Below, piece after piece: positions 1-9,023 of a DNA stretch of 64,000 nt. Position 1 is the first letter of the stretch; the number at the start of each line of letters is the position of its first letter. Origin of the DNA: Pseudonocardia kunmingensis (GTDB lineage Bacteria > Actinomycetota > Actinomycetes > Mycobacteriales > Pseudonocardiaceae); the NCBI RefSeq assembly GCF_006716445.1, contig NZ_VFPA01000003.1:1116001-1180000 (forward strand), written 5' to 3'. The notes beneath the pieces were generated by a model. That model saw nothing but the letters and a program-made list of their open reading frames with translations. It searched no databases and had not been told where the DNA came from. Position numbers and translations under genes: made by a program.

Positions 1-783
1 CAGGGTGTCGTCGACGGGCACGCCGTTCTCGTCGGGCGTTCGGCGCTGCTGGAGCAATGGAGCCAGCCGATCTCCGGTGACCTCGCCGGGGCCAAGGAGC
101 GGGCCGAGGCCGAGGGCCGCACCGCGATCGCCGTCGCATGGGACGGCGCGGCGCGAGCGGTGCTCGTGGTCGCGGACACCGTGAAGCCCACCTCCGCCCG
201 AGCCATCGCTCAGCTGCGTGCGCTCGGGCTCACCCCGGTGCTGCTCACGGGCGACAACACCGCGGCAGCGCACGCCGTCGCCGCCGAGGTGGGCATCCAC
301 GAGGTCGTGGCGGAGGTGCTGCCGGCCGACAAGGTCGACGTCGTCAAGCGGCTCCAGGGCGAGGGGAAGATCGTCGCGATGGTGGGCGACGGGGTCAACG
401 ACGCCGCCGCGCTCGCCCAGGCCGACCTCGGTCTGGCCATGGGCACCGGCACCGACGTCGCGATCGAGGCCAGCGACATCACCCTGGTCCGCGGCGACCT
501 GCGGGCGGCGGCCGACGCCATCCGGCTCTCCCGCCGCACGCTCGCCACGATCAAGGGCAACCTGTTCTGGGCGTTCGCCTACAACGTCGCGGCACTGCCC
601 CTGGCCGCGACCGGGCTGCTCAACCCGATGCTCGCCGGCGCGGCGATGGCGTTCAGCTCGGTGTTCGTCGTGGCCAACAGCCTGCGCCTGCGCCGGTTCC
701 GGTCCCGGGCCGACGAGCAGCCTGCCGCTGTCGCAACGGCCGAGCACCGCCCGCAGCGGGAGTCACTCGCAACCGCCCGCTGA
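1..783 (+). CDS. Copper-type P1B ATPase, C-terminal 260 residues
   Basis: The reading frame is open from base 1, so the N-terminus and the DKTGT phosphorylation site lie outside the window. The visible part holds the end of the nucleotide-binding domain and the hinge motif GDGVND (bases 385-402). Two membrane helices follow, carrying the YN pair and the MAFSS motif that mark Cu+-transporting P1B-1 ATPases, and then NSLRLR. The role inferred from the family is ATP-driven export of Cu+ (or Ag+) across the cytoplasmic membrane. The DUF6153 and DUF305 genes downstream, both often found with copper genes, support this. A perfect hairpin follows the stop codon. Confidence 0.9.
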   Translation, partial: QGVVDGHAVLVGRSALLEQWSQPISGDLAGAKERAEAEGRTAIAVAWDGAARAVLVVADTVKPTSARAIAQLRALGLTPVLLTGDNTAAAHAVAAEVGIHEVVAEVLPADKVDVVKRLQGEGKIVAMVGDGVNDAAALAQADLGLAMGTGTDVAIEASDITLVRGDLRAAADAIRLSRRTLATIKGNLFWAFAYNVAALPLAATGLLNPMLAGAAMAFSSVFVVANSLRLRRFRSRADEQPAAVATAEHRPQRESLATAR

Positions 784-801
784 GCTCGGTGAGCCACGGA
801 G

Positions 802-835
802 GCGACGCCGACCCGGCTGACCGGGTCGGCGTCGC
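802..835 (+). terminator. Hairpin after the copper ATPase gene
   Basis: A perfect 15-bp inverted repeat (802-816 and 821-835) with a 4-nt CTGA loop lies 19 nt after the ATPase stop codon. There is no T-run, as is common for actinobacterial terminators. It separates the ATPase gene from the DUF6153 gene at 855. Confidence 0.7.
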
Positions 836-854
836 TGCGGCATCATGGGGGGCA

Positions 855-1292
855 GTGGACATCCGGACCATCGTGACGAAAGGCTCCGCCGTCGGCGTGG
901 TCCGACTCGTCCTGCTCACCCTCGCCGCGGCCGGATTCCTGGCCATGCACGGCATCGCGGCCACTGACCCCGTCGCCGGACACCTCAGCCCGATGGACGC
1001 GCCACTGACGGCGTCTCACGGTGCGCCGGCGGTGGCCCACGCTCACGACGACCGAGCTGCAGCGACGACCGCGTCGGCACCGCTGCCGGGGCACGGCAGC
1101 CACGAGCACGACGACATGGCCGCCTGCCTCTTCGTGCTGCTCACCGTCATCGCGGGCGTGATGATGTACGCGCTCGGCATCCCCGTCCGCAGAACGACAC
1201 CGGTCGCGCAAGCATCCGACCGGCAAGGTCGAGGCCCCCCGCGGCCGCCGCCCAGACCTGTATTCCTCACCCTCTGCGTGTTCCGGCTGTAG
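855..1292 (+). CDS. DUF6153-like small histidine-rich membrane protein
   Basis: This 145-residue protein resembles the DUF6153 family, whose function is unknown. GTG at 855 is chosen because it begins just before the first hydrophobic helix (about residues 15-35). A second helix lies near residues 95-118. Between them is a His/Met/Asp-rich extracytoplasmic loop (HGSHEHDD), plausible for metal contact. The gene sits between a copper ATPase and a DUF305 lipoprotein, so a periplasmic-side copper role is inferred. The C-terminal tail is rich in Pro and Arg. The start is uncertain; an internal ATG at residue 34 would remove the first helix. Confidence 0.65.
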   Translation: MDIRTIVTKGSAVGVVRLVLLTLAAAGFLAMHGIAATDPVAGHLSPMDAPLTASHGAPAVAHAHDDRAAATTASAPLPGHGSHEHDDMAACLFVLLTVIAGVMMYALGIPVRRTTPVAQASDRQGRGPPRPPPRPVFLTLCVFRL

Positions 1293-1357
1293 AAGCGCGC
1301 CCGGCACCGGCCGGGCAGCTGCGCCTATCACCGATCCTCCCGCAGAGGGGAACACCC

Positions 1358-2020
1358 ATGCCCACCATCCGCACGACGACCCGTGCCGCCCTGACCAGCG
1401 GCGCCCTCGCCCTGTCCCTGTCACTGGCCCTGACAGCTTGCGGCGAGAGCGCCCCGCCCGCCGCCACGACCTCCGCCGCAGGCGCACCGACCACCTCAGC
1501 ACCGGCAGCCGCCAGCGAGGAACACAACGACGCCGACATCCGCTTCGCCCAGATGATGATCCCGCACCACCGCCAGGCCATCGAGATGGCGCAGATCGCC
1601 GCCGAACGCGCCGACAACCCGGAGGTCAAGGCCCTCGCCGAGCAGATCCGCTCGGCGCAGGACCCCGAGATCGAGACCATGACCGGCTTCCTGGAGACAT
1701 GGGGTGCGGAGGTTCCCGCCGAAGGCGGCATGACCGGCATGGACCACTCCGGCATGGACCACTCCGGCACGGGCGAGATGTCCGGGATGAGCGGCATGAT
1801 GACGCCCGAACAGATGGACCAGCTGCGGAGCGCCACCGGCGCCGACTTCGACACGATGTTCCTCGAGATGATGATCGTCCACCACCAGGGCGCGGTGACG
1901 GACGCCGAGCGTGAGCTGGCCGAGGGCGTCAACCCGCAGGCGAAGGAACTGGCGGCGCAGATCATCGATGCCCAGACCGCCGAGATCGTGCAGATGAGCC
2001 AGCTGCTGCCGGCCTCCTGA
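1358..2020 (+). CDS. DUF305 lipoprotein (copper-associated)
   Basis: The 220-residue protein starts with a signal peptide ending in the lipobox LTAC (Cys about residue 27), followed by a Thr/Ala-rich linker. The DUF305 domain shows its two duplicated His pairs, MIPHHRQAIEMA and MIVHHQGAV, with a Met/His-rich insert (GMTGMDHSGMDHSG) between them. DUF305 proteins are ferritin-like four-helix bundles, and some (CopM) bind copper in the periplasm. The Met/His insert and the upstream Cu+-ATPase suggest extracellular copper binding. A GAGGGG ribosome site lies about 7 nt before the ATG. Confidence 0.9.
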   Translation: MPTIRTTTRAALTSGALALSLSLALTACGESAPPAATTSAAGAPTTSAPAAASEEHNDADIRFAQMMIPHHRQAIEMAQIAAERADNPEVKALAEQIRSAQDPEIETMTGFLETWGAEVPAEGGMTGMDHSGMDHSGTGEMSGMSGMMTPEQMDQLRSATGADFDTMFLEMMIVHHQGAVTDAERELAEGVNPQAKELAAQIIDAQTAEIVQMSQLLPAS

Positions 2021-2204
2021 GCCGAGCGTCGACAGAGCCGGCGGTCGGGGAGCGGTGATCGTTTCCCCGACCGTTCCGGCGCGTCCACGAGGGGCACCCG
2101 CATGTGCGGTGTCCGCACTTCTCGTCATCATCGCAACGCTCGCCGTCGGGGCCCTTCCGTTCCCGGGCCCGTCCGACGTCGGGCATCATCTCGAGAGGTT
2201 GACC

Positions 2205-2954
2205 GTGGCACGGCACCATGCCCACCGTGGCCGCCGCCCGCACCCGTTGGACCGGGCGCGCCCTCACACGGCCGAACCCGTCGAACGGCAGCGATCCGCT
2301 CGCCTGCACGTGCTCAGCGGAGCCGCCGCGGCCACCGCCGTCGCTACAGTCGGCGCGCTCATCGTCGAATCGCCGGTCGAGTCGACGCCGACCACTCCTG
2401 ACAACTGGCTGACCGTGGGCGGTGCGGCCGACGAGCAGTCGCTACCGGGGATCGAAGCGCTGCGGGCGAGCGTCGAGCCGGTCGTCGCGGATCCGGATGT
2501 CGTCGACGCCGCCGCCCTCATCAAAGCGGCCGGCCTGGCCGAGGTCCGCGCCGAGCAGGAGGCAGCGGCCAGGGAGACCGCACGATGCCGCTCCGATGTG
2601 GCGGAGTTCGGCCCCGTCAAGCCCTGGGTGGCTCGAGCCGGCGGCCTCCTCCGCTGCGAGTTCGACATCGCCACCGTCGGCGGCGTCGCCCAGCGCGCCA
2701 GCGCGTCGGACCATCCCCGGGGCCTCGCCGTGGATTTCAAGACCGACCGCGCGACCGGCGACGCGCTCGCGCAGTGCGCCGTGGACAACATGAGGGCGTA
2801 CTCGATCAAGTACGTGATCTGGAGACAACGCATCAACCACGGCAACGGCTGGGAGCCCATGGAGGACCGTGGCTCAGCCACCGCGAATCATGTGGGCCAC
2901 GTCCACGTCTCGTTCCACGCCCGCACCGGCAGCGCAACCCTGCCCTCCTGCTGA
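2205..2954 (+). CDS. Secreted or membrane-anchored M15-like peptidase-fold protein
   Basis: GTG at 2205 is preceded by GAGAGG and gives 249 residues; the open frame begins earlier but lacks a ribosome site. A basic N-terminus (HHAHRGRRPH) is followed by one hydrophobic segment (about residues 35-55), then a low-complexity stretch and a C-terminal domain. That domain carries SDHPRGLAVDF and HVGHVHVSFH, the His/Asp/His pattern of D-Ala-D-Ala carboxypeptidase-like (M15) or ARB_07466 C-terminal domains. Peptidoglycan-related activity on the outer face of the membrane is inferred. It is followed by a convergent TetR gene. Confidence 0.75.
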   Translation: MARHHAHRGRRPHPLDRARPHTAEPVERQRSARLHVLSGAAAATAVATVGALIVESPVESTPTTPDNWLTVGGAADEQSLPGIEALRASVEPVVADPDVVDAAALIKAAGLAEVRAEQEAAARETARCRSDVAEFGPVKPWVARAGGLLRCEFDIATVGGVAQRASASDHPRGLAVDFKTDRATGDALAQCAVDNMRAYSIKYVIWRQRINHGNGWEPMEDRGSATANHVGHVHVSFHARTGSATLPSC

Positions 2955-2968
2955 TCGCACCAGCTCGG

Positions 2969-3598
2969 TCAGCCCTGCGTGGGACCGGTGAACGCGGCTT
3001 GCAGGGTCGCGTCGATGACGCACGGTGCGTCACCGGCCGTCAGGCGGCCCGCCGCGATCTCGTCCGCCGCGCCGTGCATCACCATGTGGGTCGTGGCGAG
3101 CAGCCAGCTCAGTGGGAGATCGGTGCGGAACACGCCCTCTCGCTGCCCCCGTTCCAGCAGACCACGGACGCGGGCTTCGGCCTTCTGGTGCAGTTCGCGA
3201 ATGCGGCCCCGGGGTAGCTCCTCCTGCGCCGCGGCGAGCAGCGCACGAGACTGATCGACGAGCACCCAGCTCGAGGCGACCAGGCGGCTGAACGCCTGGC
3301 GCACGTCTCCGTCCAAATCCACACCCTGCAAGACGGCCTCGCCATGATCGAGGCGGTCGACGAGTGCGGCCTCGATCAGCTCGGATCGTGTCCGGAAGTG
3401 GCCGTAGAGAGTCATCCGGCCCACTCCGGCCTCGGCGGCGATCTGCGCAACCGACGCGTCGGGATCTTTCCGCAGCGCATCCACGGTGGCCAGCAGGATC
3501 GCCGCCCGGTTCCGCTGCGCGTCGGCCCGCACGTTCGCCGCCTTGCGCCCGCCTGCGGGAGGACGTCGAGCGCCGCCGTTGGCCGCACCGGCATTCAT
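2969..3598 (-). CDS. TetR/AcrR-family repressor
   Basis: The protein has 209 residues from the ATG at 3598. The N-terminal HTH includes SVAQIAAEAGVGRMTLYGHF, the usual TetR recognition helix region, and a helical ligand-binding domain follows. It is divergent from the DHA2-type exporter at 3696, with a short palindrome between them, so it most likely represses that exporter and responds to a transported compound. The ligand cannot be read from sequence. Confidence 0.9.
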   Translation of the reverse strand: MNAGAANGGARRPPAGGRKAANVRADAQRNRAAILLATVDALRKDPDASVAQIAAEAGVGRMTLYGHFRTRSELIEAALVDRLDHGEAVLQGVDLDGDVRQAFSRLVASSWVLVDQSRALLAAAQEELPRGRIRELHQKAEARVRGLLERGQREGVFRTDLPLSWLLATTHMVMHGAADEIAAGRLTAGDAPCVIDATLQAAFTGPTQG

Positions 3599-3642
3599 CG
3601 CTGCACCACACCTCACAACTCGTACGGGAATGCTTGAGTTAG

Positions 3643-3655
3643 TGTAGCGGTTACA
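3643..3655. promoter_or_regulatory. Putative TetR operator in divergent promoter
   Basis: TGTAGCGGTTACA is a 13-bp near-perfect dyad (TGTA/TACA arms). It lies 45 bp from the regulator start and 40 bp from the exporter start, where a TetR repressor would block both promoters. The assignment rests on symmetry and position. Confidence 0.5.
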
Positions 3656-3695
3656 TCTCGTACCTACCTGCTTGACTTACACCGGAGGAGGAGCC

Positions 3696-5078
3696 GTGAG
3701 CAGCTACCCCAGACGCTGGCAGACGCTGGCGTTGCTCGGGATCGCGCAGTTCATGTTGATCCTGGATGTGACCGTGGTGGCGATCTCGCTGCCACTGATG
3801 GGCACCGACCTGGGCCTTGACCGACAGACGGTGACCTGGGTGGTCAGCGCCTACACGCTCACCTTCGGCGGCCTGATGCTGCTGGGCGGGCGGATCGCCG
3901 ACATGATCGGTCCGAAGACGATGGTGCTGCTCGGCCTGGCCGTCTTCACCGTCGCATCCCTGATCACCGGAGCGGCCCAGGACGGCGCCATGGTGCTCGC
4001 CGGCCGGGTCGGCCAGGGCCTCGGCGCGGCCATGCTGTCACCGTCGGCGCTGTCGGCCGTGGTGCGGATGTTCGACGGCGACGAGAGGAACAAGGCCCTC
4101 GGAATCTGGTCCGCACTCGGCGGCGGCGGCGCCGCAGTCGGCGTGCTCGTCGGCGGCCTGCTCGCGGCCGGTCCCGGCTGGCCTTGGGTCTTCTACATCA
4201 ACGTGCCGGTCGGCGTGATCATTTTCATTGTCCTGACCCGCCTGTTGCCGACGCTCCGGCCGGTTGGACGCGATCAGCGGCGCGGCGCGGATGTGCTCGG
4301 GGCCCTGCTGGTGACCGCGGCGACCGGGTCGGTGATCTACGCGATGATCGACGCCGGGGAGGCCGGATGGCTCGCACCGCAGACGCTGCTCACCTTCGGG
4401 ATCGGCATCGGGCTCTACCTGATGTTCGCCTGGCGGCAGCGGGTGGCGGCGGCGCCGTTGATGAGCCTCGAGCTGCTGTTCCGGCGCCCGATCGTGGCGG
4501 GCACCTTCCTGATCGCCATCGCGACCGCGCTGATGGTGGCGGTGTTCTTCCTCGGCTCGTTCTACCTGCAGAACCACGCTGGGCTCGGACCTCTGGTCAC
4601 CGGGCTCATGTTCCTCCCGGTGGCGATCGCCACCATGATCGGCGCTCAGCTCGGCGGTCGGGTCATCGGCAGGTCCGGCGGGCAGGGCCTGGCCATCATC
4701 GGCCTCGTCATCGCCGCAGCAGGCCTCACGATCCCTGCGGTCTGGCCCACCACCGTCGGCGTGGTCCTGGGCGTCAGCGTCGCGTCGGCCGGGATCGGCA
4801 CCCTGTTCGTGGTCGCTTCCGCCACCGCACTCGGGGAGGTCGCCCCACACGAGGCCGGTATCGCCTCAGGGATCATCTCCACCTTTCACGAGTTCGGGGC
4901 CTCCATCGGCGCCGCGGTGATCTCCAGCATCGCAGCGGCCAGCCTCGCCACCCGGGCCGAGGGCGGCTACGTCACCGCGTTCATCGTCGCCGCCGTCGCC
5001 GCGGTGCTCTCGGCGCTCATCGCCGGCGCGCTGATTCCCGGGCGACGCCAGGCGTCGATGACCCAGCCCGTTCACTGA
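3696..5078 (+). CDS. DHA2-type MFS drug exporter
   Basis: The 460-residue polytopic protein starts at GTG 3696 behind GGAGGAGG; an in-frame TTG 24 nt upstream lacks a ribosome site. It has about 14 hydrophobic segments. The motif LDVTVVAISLPLM lies in helix 1, and GGRIADMIGPK is the loop 2-3 motif A of the EmrB/QacA subfamily. Such proteins export drugs or toxic metabolites using the proton gradient. The divergent TetR gene and intervening dyad imply substrate-induced expression. A strong hairpin lies just after the stop. Confidence 0.9.
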   Translation: MSSYPRRWQTLALLGIAQFMLILDVTVVAISLPLMGTDLGLDRQTVTWVVSAYTLTFGGLMLLGGRIADMIGPKTMVLLGLAVFTVASLITGAAQDGAMVLAGRVGQGLGAAMLSPSALSAVVRMFDGDERNKALGIWSALGGGGAAVGVLVGGLLAAGPGWPWVFYINVPVGVIIFIVLTRLLPTLRPVGRDQRRGADVLGALLVTAATGSVIYAMIDAGEAGWLAPQTLLTFGIGIGLYLMFAWRQRVAAAPLMSLELLFRRPIVAGTFLIAIATALMVAVFFLGSFYLQNHAGLGPLVTGLMFLPVAIATMIGAQLGGRVIGRSGGQGLAIIGLVIAAAGLTIPAVWPTTVGVVLGVSVASAGIGTLFVVASATALGEVAPHEAGIASGIISTFHEFGASIGAAVISSIAAASLATRAEGGYVTAFIVAAVAAVLSALIAGALIPGRRQASMTQPVH

Positions 5079-5091
5079 CGTCCATCCAGGG

Positions 5092-5137
5092 GCCGGCGAC
5101 CGGTCGCGCGGGAGGGGGCCGCGGACCGGTCGCCGGC
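5092..5137 (+). terminator. Hairpin after MFS exporter
   Basis: A perfect 14-bp inverted repeat (5092-5105 and 5124-5137) with an 18-nt GC-rich loop begins 13 nt after the exporter stop codon. It lies between convergent genes and may serve both strands. Confidence 0.6.
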
Positions 5138-5265
5138 TGGTGCGCGCTACCGAACGCGCACCCGCGCGGCTGCCCACGGGGGCAGCCGAAGTCCGGCGCT
5201 GCGGACATCACAGCTCCGCATGCCCGTGAGCCCGGTCGGCAGGACGCTGAACGCGCCGGCCATGG

Positions 5266-6090
5266 TCATGACGGGCCGGCCGGGGCGACCGGCTTCACCA
5301 GGACGAAGTAGGCGTAGCGCTCGTCCAGCTCGTCCCGGGGAACCAGTTCGACGTACCGCGGCTCGAACCCGCACCGCGCGGCCAGCTCCCAGAAGGTGTG
5401 GATGGGATAGGTGGTCGTGTTGCCCGGGCTGAACCGGTAGGACAGCCGACGCGGGCGGGTCCGCCACGACCCGGTGTCGTACTTGATCTGGACGAGCGCC
5501 AGTCCACCTGGGGCGAGGGTGTCGTGTGCGATGCGCAGGAGGCGCTCACCATAGGCGGGGTTCGGGATGAGCTCGAAGACGTAGACGCACAGGAACACAT
5601 CGCAGCGACCCTCGATCTGGCGCAGCGCCGACTCGGGATCCCGCACGTCCACGAGCACCGGCCGGAACGGCGTATCGCACCGAGCGGCGACCTGGCGGGC
5701 GCATTCCTCCAGGCTGTCGACCGACACGTCGACGCCGACGAACTCCCGGGCCAGCGGCGCGATCTGCACCGCGTTCGCGCCACCGCCGCAGCCCCATTCC
5801 ACGACCCTCTCCAGGTCCGGCCCGGCATCCAGCGTCCTGGCCGCCCGGCGCAACATGCCGAGATGGCGCAGGCCGATCTGCGTCCACAGCTCGCCTTCGG
5901 CGAACCTGCTGGTACTTCGCCAGTGCGAGCCACGTCCCTGGTGGGACTCCGTCCAGTAGCGCTGCGCCTCCTCCTCGAGCGCCGCGTCCGACCGACGGAC
6001 ACCGACGGTCTGCAGTGCTCGGAGCACGCCTCCGTAGGCTGTCGTTCGCACGGCATCTACCCAGGTAGTTCGCTTCGCCACGCGGCTCAC
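5266..6090 (-). CDS. SAM-dependent methyltransferase
   Basis: The 274-residue protein starts at GTG 6090, whose bases overlap the TGA of the upstream epimerase gene (GTGA), indicating translational coupling. A class I methyltransferase core is visible: the SAM-binding motif I VVEWGCGGGANAVQIA, then FVGVDVS and a later PGGLALVQIKY strand. The N-terminal region has an unusual helical extension (YWTESHQGRGSHWRST). Its substrate is unknown. Coupling with a nucleotide-sugar-type epimerase suggests modification of a sugar or glycosylated metabolite, which is inference. Confidence 0.85.
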   Translation of the reverse strand: MSRVAKRTTWVDAVRTTAYGGVLRALQTVGVRRSDAALEEEAQRYWTESHQGRGSHWRSTSRFAEGELWTQIGLRHLGMLRRAARTLDAGPDLERVVEWGCGGGANAVQIAPLAREFVGVDVSVDSLEECARQVAARCDTPFRPVLVDVRDPESALRQIEGRCDVFLCVYVFELIPNPAYGERLLRIAHDTLAPGGLALVQIKYDTGSWRTRPRRLSYRFSPGNTTTYPIHTFWELAARCGFEPRYVELVPRDELDERYAYFVLVKPVAPAGPS

Positions 6091-7079
6091 CCGGCCGACG
6101 ACGAGAAGGCACGGTGCTCGGCGTGCCAGGCAACGGTGTGCTCGATCCCGGTCCGCAGCCCCGTCTTGGCTTTCCACCCGAGGTGCCGGGATGCCGGCGT
6201 GGGGTCGCTGACCAGATCGCGGTCACCGATCCGGTCCGGCAACGCACCGAAGACCGGCACTGCGCTGGTGCCGGTCGCCTCGACGATCAGCGATACGGCC
6301 CAGCGGATCGACACCGAGACACCGGACCCGACGTCCAGCACCCGCCCGAGCGCCGCCGGAACGGTCGCCGCCGCCAGCACGGCATCGACAACGTCATCGA
6401 CGTAGACCCAATCGATCCGGCGACATCCGCTGCTCAACTGCGGGCCGACGCCCCGCAGCAGGCTGTCGACGACGTAAGGCACCAGCCGATGCCGGTGGGG
6501 ATCGTCAGGCCCGTACACCATCGCGAGCCGGAGCACGACCACCGGGAGGTCCGAGAGATCACGGAACAGGGCGGCGAAGGCGGACGCGGCGACCTTCGAG
6601 GCCGCGTAGGGCGATCCTCCGGCGGTATCGGCGCCGATGTCCCCGTGCTCCTCCAGGGAGCCGGCGAGGACGACCCGGCAGCCAGGAACCGTTGCCGCAG
6701 CGTTCATCACGTTGACTGCGCTGAGCAGATTGTCGTTGATCATCGGCAGCACCAGCTCGAGACTGCGAGTACCCTGAGCACGGCTCGCGAGATGGATGAT
6801 CACATCGGGGCGGACCTGGCGGACGACGTCCGCGGTCCGTTCAGCATCGGAGAGGTCCAGCTGCCACCACCGAACGCCACGTTGCTCCACTGGTGCGGCG
6901 CGAGTGGTGGCGTGGATCAACGCACCCTCCATGAGCAGGCGGCGGACAAGATGCCGGCCGATGAAGCCGCGAGCACCGGTGACCAGCACGGTGGCTCGTC
7001 GCAGCCGATGATCGGATGACAGCTCCGATGCGCCGGCTGACGGGTCGGCGCAGGTCTCGGTGGTTCCCTGGAAAGTCAT
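6087..7079 (-). CDS. NAD-dependent epimerase/dehydratase (extended SDR)
   Basis: The 330-residue protein starts at ATG 7079. The Rossmann motif VTGARGFIGRHL, the YxxxK catalytic pair in SPYAASK, a Ser in LAGSLEE and the mid-protein VLRLAMVYGP are typical of extended SDRs acting on nucleotide sugars. The gene ends inside the start of the methyltransferase at 6090, so the two form a coupled pair. No glycosyltransferase is visible beside it, so the pathway is unassigned. Confidence 0.85.
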   Translation of the reverse strand: MTFQGTTETCADPSAGASELSSDHRLRRATVLVTGARGFIGRHLVRRLLMEGALIHATTRAAPVEQRGVRWWQLDLSDAERTADVVRQVRPDVIIHLASRAQGTRSLELVLPMINDNLLSAVNVMNAAATVPGCRVVLAGSLEEHGDIGADTAGGSPYAASKVAASAFAALFRDLSDLPVVVLRLAMVYGPDDPHRHRLVPYVVDSLLRGVGPQLSSGCRRIDWVYVDDVVDAVLAAATVPAALGRVLDVGSGVSVSIRWAVSLIVEATGTSAVPVFGALPDRIGDRDLVSDPTPASRHLGWKAKTGLRTGIEHTVAWHAEHRAFSSSAG

Positions 7080-7220
7080 TGTCGTCGTCCCTGTGAACAG
7101 GACGCACGCAAGAAGCACGACGTGGCGGGCACGCGGTGCACGGCGTGCGCAGGGCGAGTGGGGACTCCCCCGCGCACGTGCGCACGGCGACGTCATCGGC
7201 CGTTCAGCGAGGAGGAGGTG

Positions 7221-7808
7221 TCAGGCGAACGACGGGCGGGGCGGACCTCGCCGCGCCGCCTGGATACTCCATCCACACCAGTGCAACATCGATCCGTGAG
7301 GCCGGACGCACAGGCAAGCCGGTGAACGCACAAGCGCTGGCGGCGGGGGTCCGGAGACGAGCAACCGCACCGGCCGGCGCAACGCCGTCAGGAGTAGCTG
7401 AGCGATGCGTCCGCTGGTCGCGACCGCGATGACGACGGCGGCGGACACGGCGAGCTGCATCGCGGCCCCTGGGCCGTCCGCCACGACGATGTGGAGCAAC
7501 CCGCCCGAGACGTGGTGCGTCGCGCTCGAGTCGAGCTTCGCCGTCGCATGCAGTGCCGGCTGCGCCACGACGGCGCCCGACACGACCGAGAGAAGACCCT
7601 CACGGCGCCCGCCGAGCCACAGGCGCAGGCCCGCCACGACGAGCACCACCAACGCTAGTACGAGAGTGTGCGTCGGGTGCTCGCCGGCGAGCACATCGAA
7701 CAGGACCGCGACGACGACCGTCACCGTCGCACCGACCACGAGCGACAGCCGGCTGTCGAAATCGCTGAGCATCCCGGCGCGGCGCGGAGCACGAGACGAA
7801 TCGGCCAT
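7221..7808 (-). CDS. Small integral membrane protein of unknown function
   Basis: ATG 7808 is preceded by AGGAGG at good spacing and gives 195 residues. Four hydrophobic segments are visible: SLVVGATVTVVVAVLF, TLVLALVVLVVAGLRLWL, a central one around SGAVVAQ, and MQLAVSAAVVIAVA. A Pro/Arg/Cys-rich tail follows. I do not recognise the family. It lies upstream of the epimerase-methyltransferase pair but 140 bp away, so co-transcription is uncertain. Confidence 0.55.
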   Translation of the reverse strand: MADSSRAPRRAGMLSDFDSRLSLVVGATVTVVVAVLFDVLAGEHPTHTLVLALVVLVVAGLRLWLGGRREGLLSVVSGAVVAQPALHATAKLDSSATHHVSGGLLHIVVADGPGAAMQLAVSAAVVIAVATSGRIAQLLLTALRRPVRLLVSGPPPPALVRSPACLCVRPHGSMLHWCGWSIQAARRGPPRPSFA

Positions 7809-8388
7809 GCGCCTCGCCTCCTCGCTCCCGTCGCTGAGCACACCTTGTCGACCAGCGAGTGTGCACGCCCAGCGCTGTGAGGACGCTGAACGGCGCCGCC
7901 GCGGACGGACTCCCGTAGGTTCCGGCTCTCGGAGTGGGGCCGATGCCGCCTGACGATCCACGTTGCGCGAGTCGTCCACACACTGCCTCGTTCACGCCGC
8001 CACGGAGTCGAGGTGAAACCTCGCCCTACCGCAAGGGCGCCCGAGCACTCTCGTTTCCACAGAACGTCCCGCCGCAGTCCGTGGCCATGCCGCTTCGCGC
8101 TGACGTCATGCCCCATGAACCCCCGCCAGTCGCGAGGGTGCAACATAGAGGTGTTCGAGTCCCCCTCGGACACAGAAGTACCCCACGAAGTCCAGGTCTT
8201 CGCGGGAGCGCCGGCCGGAGTATGCGTCCTCAGCCGCGTCCCGCGAGGTTCCATCCATCTGGACCGTAGACAACCACCAGGGCGTTCGACCGCAGATGGC
8301 CGACGGGCTCCAGCGGCGGCACAACGCCCACCTCGACGCCACGCCGCTCGAGGGGATGCGCGTGGCGAGCCTGCCCAGCATCTCGTCC
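7809..8388. other. No convincing gene (about 580 bp)
   Basis: Frames here are open on both strands only because of GC bias; none gives a recognisable protein or a good ribosome site. The stretch lies between the membrane protein and a truncated gene and reads as decayed sequence. A short tRNA T-arm-like string near 8150 does not fold well. Confidence 0.4.
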
Positions 8389-8646
8389 TCACGGACGTAG
8401 AGGTTGCGGGCCGCATCCACCGGACGTGACATCGCACTGTTGAAACCATGGGGGCAGCGATACCCGGGCCGACCATGCACCCAGTGCTCGGTTCGGATCA
8501 CCGCGGAAGTTGCCCCAGTGGTAGTCGTTCGCGAAGCTCGTGGTCGTCATCCTCGCCCGGGTCGACAGCGACCGCACCTCGGCCTGCTCGTCGTCGCCCA
8601 GCGGCCGGTCGATCGCCAGAAAATCGTAGTGCTGGTACTCACTCAC
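8389..8646 (-). pseudogene. N-terminal fragment of a conserved hypothetical protein
   Basis: From GTG 8646 the first 53 residues (SEYQHYDFLAIDRPL, then RSLSTRARMTTTSF and NDYHWGNFRGDP) match, from memory, the start of an actinobacterial hypothetical family that is much longer. After GDPNR the frame runs into unrelated sequence and stops at 8389. The remainder of the gene is missing, so this is a truncated remnant. Confidence 0.5.
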
Positions 8647-8657
8647 TACCCATCCAC

Positions 8658-9017
8658 TCAATCGGCGGAAGTAAAGGGTTCTGCCCGGAAACTCGAGTCG
8701 TCTCCCATGTGGAAGAACAAGTGCCCTTCGATCGCCCCGTCATCGACAAGAGCCGCCCAGCCACGACCGCCGACCTGATCGCCCTCGTCGACTCCGCTCC
8801 AGGTGAACTCGACACCGATACGGCCGTCCCGCTCGACCGGGCGGCAGTCCAGCCAACCGCGGACGGCGATGAAACCGAACTCACCGGTCCCGTCCGCGGC
8901 GAACTCGACGAAGCCGGGTTCAACCAGATCGATTGCGTCGCGATCCCACCCGTTCATCTGCACGATCCGCCACCGACCGGTCAAGCGCATCACAGGCTTC
9001 GGAACACCCCTTGGCAT
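8658..9017 (-). CDS. Conserved hypothetical protein (about 119 aa)
   Basis: The 119-residue soluble protein has no membrane segment. Its sequence (MRLTGRWRIVQMNGWDRDAI, then a string of short beta-type segments such as GEFGFIAVRGWLDC and GHLFFHMGDDS) looks like a small beta-barrel. I recognise it as a recurrent actinobacterial hypothetical often found near toxin-antitoxin or HNH genes, without known function. It starts 6 nt after the PIN gene, so it is probably transcribed with the toxin-antitoxin pair. Confidence 0.6.
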   Translation of the reverse strand: MPRGVPKPVMRLTGRWRIVQMNGWDRDAIDLVEPGFVEFAADGTGEFGFIAVRGWLDCRPVERDGRIGVEFTWSGVDEGDQVGGRGWAALVDDGAIEGHLFFHMGDDSSFRAEPFTSAD

Positions 9018-9023
9018 GCGAGG

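Noticed and set aside
8135..8180. tRNA T-arm-like string (GTGTTCGAGTCCCCC) that might mark an attachment site
   Set aside because: Only three of five T-stem pairs form, and no acceptor, D-arm or anticodon arm can be drawn around it.
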